Positions 1-13,964 of a stretch of 64,000 nucleotides of DNA are shown here, one piece after another. Origin of the DNA: Rosellinia necatrix (taxonomy: Eukaryota; Ascomycota; Sordariomycetes; Xylariales; Xylariaceae); NCBI GenBank assembly GCA_021209875.1, contig JAGYVD010000007.1, forward strand, positions 992,001-1,056,000. The letters are read 5' to 3'. The notes below the pieces were generated by a model, which was not told the DNA's origin, did no database searches, and worked only from the letters and a program-made list of their open reading frames with translations. The stretch's first letter is position 1; each line of letters starts with the position of its first letter. The translations under genes and the position numbers were made by a program.

Positions 1-3000
1 AATATATATATTATTTAATAAGCAGTGAATAAAACTAACAAGCTTATTTTATTAAAAGTAATTATATATAAACTTTTATGTTAATTTATTTAAACTTATT
101 TTTTAAACTTTAAAATTAAAACTATTTTTATATTAAAAGTATTAAAAATATAGCATTATAAAGCTTAAAAAAACACAAATTTTTTTGGTTATACCTTTGT
201 TATTTTTTTATTTAACCTGCTATTACTGCTATCTGCATTTTTATCTCTTTGAAATCTATTTTTTTAAGCATTATTTCATAAAAATTTCTAGCGTTATATA
301 ATAAAAATAACTATAATAATATAAGTTTTATATAAAATAATAACATTAAAAATATAATAAATAATATATTTAAAACAGCTAATGTTATTTTTAAACAACT
401 AGTTTTATAACAAAAAAATAAATATAAAAAATTTGTTTAATTAAATGTTTTTATTTTAATTTATTAAATACTTTTAACACAATCAATTATATAACGGTCG
501 GAAAAATACTTATTAAAAAATATTTATTTTTTTACAGTTTAATAAAAAGAATACTTTAATCTTTATTAAAACAAAAACATTATAAAATAACTTTTTTTAG
601 CTATTTTAATATAACGTTTAGCTTTAATATATAAATATATTAAATAACTTTATTAAAGCTATTATAAACGCTAGTTTTAAATATATGCTAGGCAAACTTA
701 AAACAAAATATTATAAAAATATTATAAGCGTTATTAAATAAACGTTTATTTATTTTTATAATAAACAGCTAATATTATAAAAATATTAATTTAAATATAA
801 ACTATGTTTATAATTAAAAGCTATTAAAACTTAAATTTTATATTAAATATATAGTTATATAATTATATATAAAACCAGCTTTATTTAAACTTATAACAGC
901 TATATAAAAAGCTAACAGTATTTACTAGCTTAAACTAGTTTTTTAACCATTTTAATAAAAAGCAAAAAAATATAAAACTATATTACTACATTATATTAAA
1001 AAAGAAAAAAACCTTTTTTTCCTGCTTTACACCTTTTTTACTTTTTTTTTATTATTAAAACTATTATTTTTTAGCATAAAATTAATAAATAGTGCTTTTT
1101 TTAGTTAAAGAAAATTAATAAAATAGCAACTTTATAACATAGAATAATTATAAAAATTATAAAAAAACTTATAAAAACTAAAAACGCTTTTAAAACTATA
1201 ATAATATATAAAACTATAATAATATGTAAAACTATAATAATATATAAAACTATAATAATATATAAAACTATAATAATATATAAAACTATAATAATATATA
1301 AAACTATAATAATATATAAAACTATAATAATATATAAAACTATAATAAATTTTAAATATATAACAGAATTTTTTATATAACAACTTTAAAAATAAAAGCT
1401 ATAGGTTAAAAATATAACGTTGTATGATTTATAAAAAACATAAAAAAAATTATAATAAACAACAGTATAAAACTTATTGTTAAACATAAAAACTATTTAA
1501 ATAGATATTCTATAAATAAGTTTAATTATAACAGATTTTAAAAAAAGTTAAGCTAGTATTAATAATAAAATATTACTACCTGTTAACAACAGTTAATTAA
1601 AAGCTTAAAAATAAAACTTATTTCAGCATAAATATATTATAGTAAAAAAAAAAAAAACCTTTTATTAAATATTCTAATAAAAAAACGAAAAAAAAAACAA
1701 TACTACTTATTTAATTTTTTTTAACATAAACTTATTAAATATTTAATAAAAAAAGCTTAACGTTATATAATATCGTTATTATAATACGTAATTTTAAAAC
1801 AAAACTATTTTTTTTATATAATTAAAAATAATATGTAATATAAAACTGTTGTTGTAGTTATTAAAAAGTAATTAGTTTAAGCTAAATAAAACAAAAGCAT
1901 TTTAGCCGATAATATATTTAATATAATATATATAATATTAAACAGCATTTTATATAATATAAAACACTATTTAATAAAAATATATATTTTTAATTATAAG
2001 TTATAATTAATAATTTAGACAAAAATATATTTTAATACTAGCTGTTTTATAATAATAATAATATAAACTAGCTAAACTAATTTGTATTACATATAAAAAA
2101 ATTGCAGTTTAAGTCGCCGGTGGTGGTAAATAAAATCGGAAGCTTAATTATTTTCGCAAAAAAAACCTAATTTTAGCAAAATATTGTTTAAAAAAGAAAC
2201 TGTATATTTAAGCTAAAAATTTTTAAATTAAAGCTTAAATTATAAAAAAATTAAAACTAAACTTACTGCTAAAAACGGACTTTATAAATATAAATAAAAC
2301 TATTATCGATTTTTTATAAAAATCGGTTATATTTAAAAGCTGTAATAATATTGTTATGCTTATAAAAATTAGTGCTAAAAAACAGTTAATAAAATAACAC
2401 GTTATAACAACAGCTAATATTATAATATTATTATATATTATAATTATAATATTAGTTATTTATGCTAATTTTTATAATAAAATAATAATAATTTCTGTTA
2501 GAATTATATATTTATATTAGTAATCATAAAATATTACAAGCAATAATATTTTTATAAGTTTAAAACTAATTATATTATTAATTAAACTTATTAAAACATT
2601 ATTATATAATAAAAACATAAATAAATGTAATATTAGATTATTAAAACAATAATTATATATATATTATATAAAAAAAAAACTTATTAGCTGCTGCGTTAAT
2701 ATTAAAAATCTCTAAATAACTTTTATATATTATAAAAGTTTAATATTTTAAAAAGCTTTTGTTTTATTTAAAATAATTAAATATTTTAATAATAATATTA
2801 AAAATATAATAAAACATACTACGTTTAATATATTTAAAAAACATTTTTTAAAGCTTAAAAGCTAAAATTAATGCTTTATATAAAAACTAAAAAAGAGTAT
2901 ATATGTGCTTTAAATGATATATTTATAATAAAAGTAAAAATATTTTAAAAAATATAAAACCTGGCAAATAAAAAGAATTATTAAAATAAACAAAAATAAT

Positions 3001-4227
3001 ATAATATAAATAGATTTAATTAATAAATAGCAGAATTAAATTATTAATATAGCAAAGCTATATATATTAAAAATTAAAAATTAAAAATTATAAATAAATA
3101 GTTTAAATTTATATATTAAAATAATAAACTTAATTTAATAAAACAACTAATATTATTTAAATATTTAATATTTATTATATAATAATATATAAATAATAAT
3201 AAAAAACCAAGTAATAATAGACCTCCGATCGCTAAAACAAATTATTATATTTAACGTTTTTTATTATTAATATAAAAACTTTTATAGCTAAACTAAAAAA
3301 TATTAATATATTATAATAGTTAATTGTTTTAAAATTTTTATTAACTGCTAATATGATTACGCTATTAAAACAAAATAATTATTATTTGTTCAAAAATTTT
3401 ATATATTTAAAGTTATGTGAATAAAATTTAAAATGGCTTAAGTTATATATAATAATTTATAAACAATATTTTTATATTATACAGCTAATTTATAGCTAAA
3501 TATATTAATAACGTTATTATATTTTTAAAACTATTAATAAATATTATAAATATATTAAATTTTTTTAAATATTTAATTATATTACCTTTAGTTTAACACT
3601 AATAAAATCTTTTATAGTATATTTTATAATAAAACTGTTAAAATATTTAATAAACAGTTTTAGTTTTATAATTATAAATAATCAGGTTAAAACTATCTGT
3701 AAACTTAAGCTACTTATAACTTTTATAAATTAAAAATATATATTAAAATAATAAGATTTTTATAGAAATTTATTTTATAGTGTTAATAAAAGCTTTTATT
3801 ATTAAAAAAAAAAAAGAACTTTTAGCAGAGGCTAGAACAGCAAAAACTGTTTTTAAAATAATTTTGGTGTAATAGCAATAAGCAGCAAAAATTATATTTA
3901 AATTAACTAATTTAAAAATTTAAAACTTTAAAATGATTTAAAACCAGCTTATAAATATAAACTATTTTAAGCATTAAAACTAAAAAAGAACAGTTTTTTA
4001 TTAAGCTTAATATTTTTATAAACAAAAATATAAAATAATAACGTTTTATTTAAGCTTTATATAAAATAATAAAAAAAGCTTTGTTAATAATTTTAAACTT
4101 ATTTTATTTTTTAAACAAAACTTTTATATAATAAAAAACAACTTGTTAATCTATTAAATTAAAAATATCTGTTTTAATTTAAATATATTATTAATTATAA
4201 AAATAAATATAATTTTATATTATAATA
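1..4227. other. RIP-type AT-rich gene-free block
   Basis: Almost pure A/T sequence with stop codons in every frame. Remaining C and G sit mostly in AGCT, GCT and ACG contexts, while CpA and TpG are scarce, as expected after RIP. No coding region, tRNA or rRNA is visible. Small pockets of higher GC occur near 2,110-2,150 and 3,220. The only ordered structure I see is the 18-bp minisatellite at 1,192-1,348. Confidence 0.85.
1192..1348. repeat. 18-bp minisatellite, about 8.7 units
   Basis: Unit AAAACTATAATAATATAT repeats head to tail at 18-bp spacing from 1,192. One unit carries ATGT in place of ATAT, and the last is degenerate. Read on the minus strand it gives a spurious open frame of repeated FIYYYS. 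This is an artefact of the 18-bp period, not a protein. Confidence 0.93.
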
Positions 4228-4479
4228 GGCTATGGCTGAAGGTATACTTATTAAAGTAGCAAATAAAGTTTATTTTTTAGCTAAGTAGCAGAAGTTATAA
4301 ACAGTATATACGTAGCTTGTAAGACGTAGTTTTATAAAGCTGGTTAATTTTAGTTGTATTAGTCCAGGTTTAATGGTTAGTTTATAAGCTATTTAATAAT
4401 TATTTAAAATAAAAATATATAGCAGTTTGCTTGTATTAGCTTATGCGTTAATATTTTTTTATAAGCATTGCTTATAATA
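4228..4479 (+). repeat. Family-2 repeat copy (LTR-like), RIP-mutated
   Basis: This segment aligns with 11,604-11,900 and with both palindrome arms at 35.36-35.89 kb; for example, TTGTATTAGTCCAGGTTT is shared. It ends with a decayed form of the terminal motif seen as GCACTGCCCATAACA at 11,900. Relative to the 35.7-kb arm the differences are almost all G-to-A and C-to-T. The left end is diffuse near AGGCTATGGCTGAAGG, so this copy is probably truncated. Confidence 0.8.
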
Positions 4480-4663
4480 TTATTTTTTTTTTCTGCGTTT
4501 TTTTAAAAAAGTCGCAGGCTAGTCGTAAGCTGTTTTATGGTTTTTATGCCTGAATTTTAAGTTTATAAATAAGGTTTTTTTTTAGTTTAAAAAAAAAATT
4601 TTTTTTGTTAGGTTTTTTTTATTTATAAGTTTTAATTTATATATAAGTATATATTTTTATTAG

Positions 4664-4913
4664 TGTTGCACCAGTCACAAATAAGAAGTCGATGCTCCAA
4701 CAATAAGTGATGTATTGTACGAAAATCTACAGATGAAAAAGGAAAGAGTAAGTGGGAGGAATTAGCCCACTAGAATTCTGGCTAAGTGTGTGTGTGGGGT
4801 GGGTCCAGTCTGTGTGCGCTACAGCTGGTCTATGCGTGCTAGTTGACAACAGGTGTACGGATGACCCGCGCGTGCCGCGCATGCCGCGGTTGAAGGGTCA
4901 GTCATCCGTAACT
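4664..4913 (+). repeat. Family-1 solo-LTR-like element, copy A
   Basis: A 250-bp, nearly unmutated element starting TGTTGCACCAGTCACAAATA and ending CATCCGTAACT. It is flanked by perfect 5-bp direct repeats ATTAG at 4,659-4,663 and 4,914-4,918, so the boundaries are secure. No open frame. The TG start, 5-bp target duplication and absence of an internal region fit a solo LTR, although the 3' end is CT rather than canonical CA. The GC-normal sequence stands out sharply from the surrounding RIP DNA. Confidence 0.85.
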
Positions 4914-7359
4914 ATTAGTTTAATCTGCTGAAATGTTTGAACGCTGTTTATAAACGTTTTATAATATTATTTTTTTTGTTTATTATTTATTAATTTTTAT
5001 ATGTTTTTTTAAATATTTTAAGTGTTTATGCGCCACTGTTTTTTAAAATTTTGCTAAGCTTTATTTTTTATTATTTTATATACAGCTATATAAAGCTTTT
5101 AAGCCGCCTGTTTTTTGCTTTTTTTTTTTAATAATAACTAGCTTTATAAATTATTTTAATTTTTATAGTGCTTTAATCTGTTGTTTAAACTGTTTATAAG
5201 TTAATTTTATTTTATTCCGCTGGCCATTTAACGTTTTATTATTAATATTATATTTATTTTTTGTTATTACGGCCAGGCTTTGTTTTTATTTATATTCTGG
5301 CCAGCTTATTAATTTAGTTTATTAACGCAGCAATATTTTTTTGTTTACTAGAAGTCGGCCCTAAGCTGTTTATAATTTTTTTATTAATTAATTAAGCAGT
5401 TGTTTTTTATTATATTAAAACGGGTTTTTTTTAACTATTGTTTTTATATTAATTTTATTAATAAAAAGCAGAAATAACGTTTTTTTAGTTTTATTTGCTA
5501 ATTTTTTTTTTATTTTTTAGCGTTTAGCGCTGCTTTTATTTGTTTATAAGCTTTATTAATTAAGTTTTAACGTTATTTATGCTTTTTTCTGCTTTTTGCC
5601 CGGCTTTTTTTTTTTTTTTTAGTTTTTAAGCTATTTACGCGCCGCTTATAATAACTTTAAAAGCTTTTTCTGTGTGTTTTATTATAAGCTAGATTTTTAT
5701 TAATACTTTATACAGCTTTTTTTTTTGCTTTATTTATAAACGCGCTGTGTTATATATACGTTGTATTAATAAACTAGCAAATCACAACTTTTTGGTTTTT
5801 TATATTAATTAAGTTAATAATACGTTTTTTTTTATAAGCTTGTTATAAATTAATTATAAAAAAACATGTTATTATATATTATATATATTATATAAATAAA
5901 AAAATGTTTTAAAATAAATTAGCTATTATTATAGCTGTTTATATTTTATATTAATGTTATTTATAAACAATTTTTAATAATTTTAAGCTATATTAAATAT
6001 TTTTATACTTTATTAAAAACGTTTATATACATAATAAATATATTTTTGTAAGTTTTTTTATTAGTTATTTATTATTTATTTATAAGTTTTTAAATAATTA
6101 AAACAAATTTATTAAAGCTTGCTTAAATTTTTTAAAACGTTTAGCTTATATTAATAAAATATTAAAAATAAGTTTTAATTTTAATAACTACTGTTTATAT
6201 TTAACTTATATATTATATAAGCAAAATTATTATTATTATTTAAAACTGCGTTAAATACTTTTTAAATAATAAAAAACTAAAGCTTATTATATAAATATTT
6301 TATTTATTATTTATATTTTTATATATTATTTACGTTTAATTAAAAAATAAAATAAAAGTGCTTTAAAAATAAATAATAATTTATATATTTTATTATAATT
6401 TATAAACTATTTATAACCTTTTTAAAAGCTGCTATTTTTTTTATAAAAAGGTTTTTTCAAGTTCGTATAAACCGCGCTAAAAACACAGGCTTTATTTTAA
6501 TATTAATTATAAACAGCTTAAAAAATAAACAAAAGTTAATTAAGTTTTAAAATAATATAATAAGTATTGCAGCTACAGCTGCTATTAATAAAACTTTAAC
6601 AGCTATAGCTACGTTTTTTTTATTAAATATATTAGCTGTTTTTACGCCAGTTATAAATAAAGCATAAAAAAAATTAAAGGTTAATAATAAAAAATTAAAA
6701 CAAATTAAATAGCTTAAGTGCTGCTTACGCAGCATTTATTATTATTTTATTTAAAGCTTATATAAAAAATATAAAAATTAGCCGGCTTTATTTAATAGTT
6801 TTTTATAGTTTTTAAATTATTTATAATATATTTACAAGCTAATTTTATTTATTTATTTTATTTATTATTTTTTTAAGTTTTATTTTTAAGCTATATTTTT
6901 ATTATTTTTATATTAAATTTATTATTATATTATATATTTTTATATTTTTTTTAAAACGGTTTACTGCTTAAGTTTTTAAAACAATTTTAAAAGTTTTTAA
7001 TAAGTTTAATATATTTTTTATTTTATAATTAATTTATATTTTTTTATATTTTTTAGTTTAATAAACTTTTAATATTTTTTCATTTTTATTTTTATTTTTA
7101 AATTTTATTATTTATATAAAAAAAGCTGGCTGTTATTTAACGTTTAAAAACTAAAATTTATTTTTATGCAGTATATAAGCTTAATATAAAAACAGTTATA
7201 AATATTTTTAAAATATATAATTTTATTATATAAAAACTAATTATTTTTATAATATAATATTTAATATATAGTTATATTAATTTTAAAATAGCTGCAACGT
7301 TTATATATTTTTAAAAATAATTAAACAAAATTTTTAGTTTTAAACTTATTAGCTAACGC
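4914..7359. other. AT-rich gene-free stretch
   Basis: RIP-type sequence with slightly GC-richer remnants around 5,200-5,640 (GGCC, CCGGC, GCGCCGC motifs). These may be the residue of an old transposon interior. No domain can be recognised in any frame. The 62-codon frame on the minus strand at 6,547-6,735 is low-complexity and unsupported. Confidence 0.7.
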
Positions 7360-10300
7360 GTGCTATTTATTAATAGTTTTTTTAGTTTTGCTATATGATA
7401 ATTATAGCCGCTTAAGCAAATTTTATATTATTTTTTAACTTTTATATAAATATTTTAATTAAAATTTATAAATTATAAGCTAGTTATATTAAACGTTTAA
7501 TTATTAATGTAATAGCTATATAATATTTATAAATTATAAAAAAAACTTAGCTTAATAATAATAATATTTTAATTATTTATAATAAATATAATTTTAAACA
7601 TAATATATATTTATAAATATATTAGCATTTTTAATTTACTTATTTTATAGCTCCGTTTATTTTTAAATAATAAGCAGTAAATAAGCGCTGTTTAATATTT
7701 ATTAATAAATATATTTTATATTAAAACAATTAATTTAATTTATATTTTTATTATTAGTTATAGTTATAAAAACTTATAACAATATTAATAAAATTATATA
7801 AACTATTTAATATAATAGTTTTATTAAGTTTATTAGTACTTATTATTAAATTAATAAAGTTGTTTTATTTTTTTACTAGTAAATTTATTATAAAGTTTAT
7901 TAAAAGTTTGTTTTAATATTGCTTAAAAACTAAAAATAAATATAACACGCTTTATTTTTAGTTTTTTTATACCGTTTTTTTATTATAAACATTATAATTA
8001 TATATAAAACGTTTTATATTTTTAAAAACGCTGGCAAAAAAAGTTTTTAAATATTATTATAATAATTTTTTAATTAAAATATTTTAGTAAATCTATGTTA
8101 TAAATATTTTATATTATTTTTATTTTAAAAGTTTTTAATTAAAAATTTAAAACTAGTTATAAAATTTTAACGTGTTATATAAGTTTAGGTTATATTTAGT
8201 AATTAATATTTTAAAATTGAATTTTAAAAAAAAAACACGTGCGTTTTTTTATATAATATAAATAATATGCGTATAGCTTAAGTTGTTTTTAAAAGCGGTA
8301 TTTTAAACATTAGCTAGATTTTTATAATTAAAATTTTTTTTTTTTAAAAGATTAATATGTTTTTAATTTATTTATTTAAATAGTTTATAATTAGCTTAAA
8401 AAACTTAATAAGCAGCTATTTATTTTTAAAAGCTCTTTATTTTATTTTATATATTTTTATTTTAAGCTTTTTCAAAAATTTTAGTTATATTTTAATAGCG
8501 CGTTTATTTAGCTGTTTAAGCGTTTTTATAAAACTTTAGTTTAAATTTATATTTAATAAATTTTTAGTTTAATAGACCTATTTTTAATTAGTTTTTAATA
8601 GTTATAAAATAAGTAAAGTTTTTATAATTAAATATTATAATAAAACACATGTTTATATTTTTAAATTTAATATATTAAACTTATACACAGTTTATAATTA
8701 TAAAACGTTTTTATTATAAATTTTATAATAAATTTTATAGTTATAAAACGGCGTAAATAATATATAATAAGCTATAGTTTTTTGTTTTTTTTTTAATTAG
8801 CTTAAATATTTTTTTATAAAACTATTATAAATAGTCTGCTTTTATAAAAGTTTTTTATTAAAATTAAAATAAGCTAATATAAATTCACTTATAAAAGCGT
8901 TTTTAAATATTTTGAAAGCTGTGTTTTTATAAATTTTTATTTAAAAAACGTTTTTTTTTATTAGCGCGGTTAATAAAGCTGTTTTTTTTAAATAGCTATT
9001 TTTAAAGTTTTTATAAAAGTTTATAAAGCTTAAAAATTTTTACACGTTTTTAAGCGTTATAAAAGCTTTTATTTATAAATTATATATAATTTTTAAAGTT
9101 TATGCTAACTTTTTACTTGTTTTTATAATAAATTTTAAATATTTTATTATAAAACTATAAATTTGCTTTTATTAATATTTAAATAAAAGCTAGCGTTTAT
9201 AAAACAGTTTAAAACTTATTTAATTATATAATAATAGTCTGCTTAAAAGCTTAAAAAATATAAGCACGTTATTAATATATATAGTATAGAAATAATTTAA
9301 AAGTTTTAAAATATATTATTAATATAACGTTAAAACGTTATAAAAGTTTTATATAAACTAAAAACGTTATTAATTATTTAAACAGTTTAAACTTAGTTTA
9401 AAAGCTGTTTTTATTTATTTATTTTTTATATTTTAATTTTATAAAAAGCTGATTTAACGTTTAATTTAATAAATTATTTTGTTTATAAAAACATTTTAAA
9501 CGTTTTTAAATTAAAAAAAAATACTAGTTTTGTTTTTTAATATTATTAAACGTTTTATAATTATAATAAAAATAAAAGTTATTAATAAGCTTATATATAA
9601 AAAATATTAATATATTTATTAAGAAGCTGTTTATATATATATACTTTTATTTAATAGTTTAATAAAAGTTTCTTTAAAAATAAAAGTTTGTTTTTAATAT
9701 GCTATATAAAAAGCTTTATAAGATTAATTTTTATGTTTTTATATATTTATATTTAAATATATTTTATAATCTGCTTTTAAACAGTTAAAAATAAATCTTA
9801 TATTTTATATTTATTTAACAAGTTAGCTTATTTTTTAATTTATTTAAAACCATTTTTAAGTCGTGTTTAAAACTTTTAAATTAAAAGCTTGGCTTATTTA
9901 AGCAATTATTATAAAAAAACTTTAAATAGCTTTTGTTTAAACTTTTTAGCTTTATATGTTTTTTTTTTTAATAAAAATAATAATATTAATTATAAATATA
10001 ATTTAAGCTGTTTTAATAGTTTTTATTTAATTTATATATTTTTTATAATTATTTTATTATTTATTTTTTATATTTATATAATATTTATAAACAATATATA
10101 TTATTTTTTATATTTTAATTAAAGTTTTTTAATATTAATAAATATTATAACTTTTTATTATATATATATATATCTGTTTTATATACCTGTTTATATTTAT
10201 ATTTAAATAAATTATTTTATTTATTTTTTAAAAGCTGTTTATAAGCTTTTTTTTAGCAGCTAGCTTAAAAAGCTGTTTTATTATTTTTATATATAATAAC

Positions 10301-11900
10301 TTGTATTTTTTGATAATATTTTTATTAATACCTGCATAATATTTACATTTTTAATTAATTAAAGCTTTTTAAAATTATATTTTTTTATAAATCTATTAAT
10401 TATAAAAAATAAGCTGTTTATAAAGTGTTTAATAATAATTAATTTTTTTCAAGTTGATATTAACTTTTAAAAGTATTTTTTTTTTTAAAAATGATTTATT
10501 TTTTAATTTTTTTTGGTTGTTTAAGCCTAACGTTTTTTTTATTTTTATATTATTTATATAAGTATTTAGCCTGCCCGCCGGCTTTATGAAATATAACTTA
10601 ATAAAATAGCCTGGTTTTTTATATTATAAACAGTTTTTTTTTGTTTTTCTGCAGCGTTTTTTTTTTATAGCTTAAACGGCTTAAGCTCCGCTTAAAAAGT
10701 TTTATTAAAGAGTAAATTTAAAAAAAATAACTTTGGTTATTTTAATATTTTTTTTTAAATTTGCTGCTAAACTTTTATAAGTTATGCTATATTTGCGTTT
10801 ATTTTAAGCGTTGTTTTTAATATAATAATTTAATAGTTTTTTAGCCGGCTTATTATTTTAAAACTTAATTAAAATAAATTTAATAATTATTAAATAGTTA
10901 TATATTTATAAAAGCTTTTTAAGCTTATTATTTATAGCTTTTAAAAAAAAGAAAATTTAATATTATTTGTTTAGTTTATTTAATCTGATTTTAATAATAG
11001 CTGTTTAAATTAAAAATATATATAAAAAATATTAATTAGCTTTTTAATAAAATATATGCAGCTTATAAATAAAAATATAGTTTTATTTAAATTGTTATAT
11101 ATAGTTTTAATATATTATAAAAATATTTTTAAATTAGCTTTTATATTAAAGCTGCTTATAATATAAAATAATTTAATAACAACTTATATATTGTTTTTAA
11201 GCTGCTTATAAATATTATATTATTTTAACTTATTATTGCTTATAAATTTTTATTTATTTATAATTTATATTATATAGACTTTTTATATAGCTTATTTAAA
11301 ACAGTTTTTATAAACTTTTAAGTTAAGCTAAAAGTTTACGATTAAACTTTTTATAACTAAGTTTAAAAAAACTCGGCGTAATTTAGCAAATAAATATAAA
11401 AATAATATTAAAAATTAATACGTTTGCTGTTTAAAAATTATTTTTAAGCCGCTTATATATAGTTTTAATTTATTTTTATTAATAAAATGTTTTTTTATTT
11501 TAAATATATTAAGTTATTATTATTATATTTTATAGCTTATATTAAAATAAATTCTGTTTAATTATTTAAAAAACAACTTTTAAAAAACGGTTAATTAGTT
11601 TGCTATAAATTTATTAAAAGCTTTAAAAAGCTAAAAAATATATTATAAGCTATATTTAAAAATATATTTATTAAAATAATAAATAAAGTCTATTTTTTTA
11701 GCTAAATAATAAAACTTATAAACAGTGTATGCATAGCTTATAAAACATAGTTTTATAAAGCTGGTTAGTTCTAGTTGTATTAGTCCAGGTTTAATAATTA
11801 GTTTATAAGCTGTTTAATAATCATTCAGGATAAAGGTGTATAATAGTTTGCACGTATCGGCCCGTGCGCCGATACTTCCTTATAGGCACTGCCCATAACA
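7360..11900 (+). repeat. Long inverted repeat, left copy (~4.5 kb, RIP-saturated)
   Basis: The reverse complement of about 35,327-40,066 aligns along essentially this whole interval. Anchor pairs in order: 7,411-7,420 with 39,998-40,007; 9,172-9,201 with 38,129-38,158; 10,615-10,640 with 36,717-36,743; 11,290-11,390 with 35,960-36,060. Differences are mainly C/T and G/A, with small indels. The right copy is clearly less mutated toward its 35-36 kb end. The element type is unknown: no coding domain survives. The unit ends at 11,900 with the family-2 segment. Confidence 0.85.
11604..11900 (+). repeat. Family-2 terminal segment with hairpin
   Basis: This is the right-hand end of the long repeat unit, ending GCACTGCCCATAACA (reverse complement starts TGTTATGGGCAG, LTR-like). 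It contains a perfect 8-bp hairpin, GTATCGGC / GCCGATAC, at 11,854-11,875. The hairpin arm region is partly lost in the 35.3-kb copy and RIP-degraded in the 4.2-kb copy. Confidence 0.8.
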
Positions 11901-13141
11901 TATATATTATTAGTAATAATATTAACAGACTATTTTGCTATATAAAGCATTATAGAACAAATAAATTTAAAATTAGTTAATATTTTAAAACTACATATTA
12001 AATTAATAACAACGTTTATATATTTATTTTAATTTTATTTAAATATTTGTTATATATAAAGTCGATTTAAATTAATATTAGACGTTTTTTTAAAAATTAT
12101 TAACAGCTTATAACACTAACAATATTATTATTTAGAATAATAAAAACCAGAGAACTTTCAAAAATATTACTAAAAACTTCGGTTATATTGCAGATATAAA
12201 AAATAAAATAAACAACATTTAAAAAAAAAGGCTTATTTAAAGCTACAAAAAAACCCCCGCTTGATTAAAATAATAAAAAAAATTGGCAAATAACGTAAAA
12301 AATAACTATAATAAATATATAATTATTTAAAAGAATTAATTTTTTATTATAGCCGGCTATTAGTTCGTTTTTTATATAAAATTTAACACAAAATAAAGTT
12401 ATATATTCTGGCTGAATATTAATAACAGCTATTATAAATAATATATAATAAAAAACATTATTTTAGTTTTTAAAAAATACATTATGAACTATAAAAATAT
12501 ATTTTTTATAAGCTGTTAAAATAAATTCTTAAATATATATCTAATCAGCAAAAACTATTAAAAAAAAATTAAAACTTATTATAAAACTACTACAGCTATA
12601 CTACACTATTATAATAGATTTTGTTATTAGTTTACTAGAATTTTCAGCAGTAAATACTTTTTAAAAAAATAAAAGGTTATACGGCCTATAACGCTTTTAT
12701 GCCGGTTATTTAAAAATTTTTTAAAAAAACACTGTTAATACCTAGAAACACTATATATAAAGCTAAAAAATAAACAAAAGTTTTTATATTTATATTTTTA
12801 TTATATAACTAAACATGCTAATAAAAATTATTTAAAATATAAACATAAAATTTATATTTAAGTTTTGGCAAACTTTATCAACTAAAATAAATATGTTGCT
12901 AGAAATAACAAAAAGTTATTATTTTTAAAGTAACAATTAAAACAAAAAATATAATTGAAATATTAAAATCGTTATTTATCATTATATTATATTTTATAAA
13001 ACGTTATAAGTAGATATTATTTTAGCATTATAATATAACTTTAATAACACTAAATTAATAGCAATAAAAAAAGTTTTAATAAAATAATATTAAGTTTTAA
13101 ACTACAAAATTCTTTATTAATTATAAAAATATTTTATAAAT
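11901..13141. other. AT-rich gene-free stretch
   Basis: RIP-type sequence with a few less degraded bits (for example CAAAAAAACCCCCGCTTG near 12,245). No gene or repeat recognised. Confidence 0.65.
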
Positions 13142-13388
13142 TGTTGCACCAGTTATAAATAAGAAGTTAAGGCTCCAGCAATAAGTGATATATTGTACAA
13201 AAAATCTATAGATGAAAAAGGAAAGAGTAAGTGGGAGGAATTAGCCCACTAGAATTCTGGCTAAGTGCAGGTGTGGGGTGGGTCCAGTCTGTGCGCTACA
13301 GCTGGTTTATGCGCATTAGTTGGCAACAGGTGTACAGATATCCCGCGCGTGCTACGCACGCTGCAGGAAGGACTAGTTATTTATAACT
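13142..13388 (+). repeat. Family-1 element, copy B
   Basis: Full-length copy of the ~250-bp element, same orientation as 4,664-4,913. The middle (GGAAAGAGTAAGTGGGAGGA and the GGGTGGGTCCAGTCTG segment) is intact. The ends are partly RIP-mutated: the 3' end reads TTATTTATAACT where copy A has TCATCCGTAACT. No clear target-site duplication remains. Confidence 0.85.
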
Positions 13389-13964
13389 ATTTTTTTAAAA
13401 AAAAAATAGCTTGTTTATAAAATATGTCCAGGTTTTAAACCTGCAACTTTTATATAATGTTTTTTAAGCTTTTATATTATTAAGTTATTATATAAGTTTT
13501 TTTATATTATGTTATTTTTTTTTGCGTTTATTTTAGTTTATGCTTATTTTTGTTTTTGTTTTATTATATTTTTTTATACAGCTTTATTATTGTTTTTATA
13601 TATTATATTAAACTTGTTTTTTTTTACGGCTTATAACTAATTATTTAATTTTATCGAAAGTTCTGCTGCTTTTAAATTTATATTATAAAATTTTTTTAAT
13701 AATTCTGCATTATTTTTAAAGTTTTCTGCTAAGTATTATTTATTATTAACATTTTAACTTTTTTAATTAACTTAATATTAGAGCTTTTTATAATATATTT
13801 TTAAAAATTCAATCTTTTTTACGATAAAATTTTTTTTTTATAGTTTAACTAGTTTTTTGTTTAAACTTTTAGCTTTTTATTTTAATAATAAATTATTTAA
13901 ATATAATTATAATCGGTTAACGTAATATTAATTCGTTAATTTTTAATTAAATAATATTTTTAAA

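Noticed and set aside
4785..4830. Pol III box A/box B promoter, making family 1 (or the 25.93-kb TGGCTAAGTGGG) a SINE
   Set aside because: TGGCTAAGTG resembles box A, but no convincing box B lies at a suitable distance; the TG start and 5-bp duplications favour an LTR-like origin.
6547..6735. 62-codon minus-strand frame in AT DNA, membrane-like
   Set aside because: Hydrophobic composition follows from A/T codons; no start context, family or neighbour support. The same applies to frames at 9,889, 17,414, 43,762 and 44,253.
4664..13388. The two plus-oriented family-1 copies as LTRs of one ~8.7-kb retrotransposon
   Set aside because: The first copy has identical 5-bp duplications immediately on both sides, so it is a complete solo insertion; also the interval contains half of the long inverted repeat.
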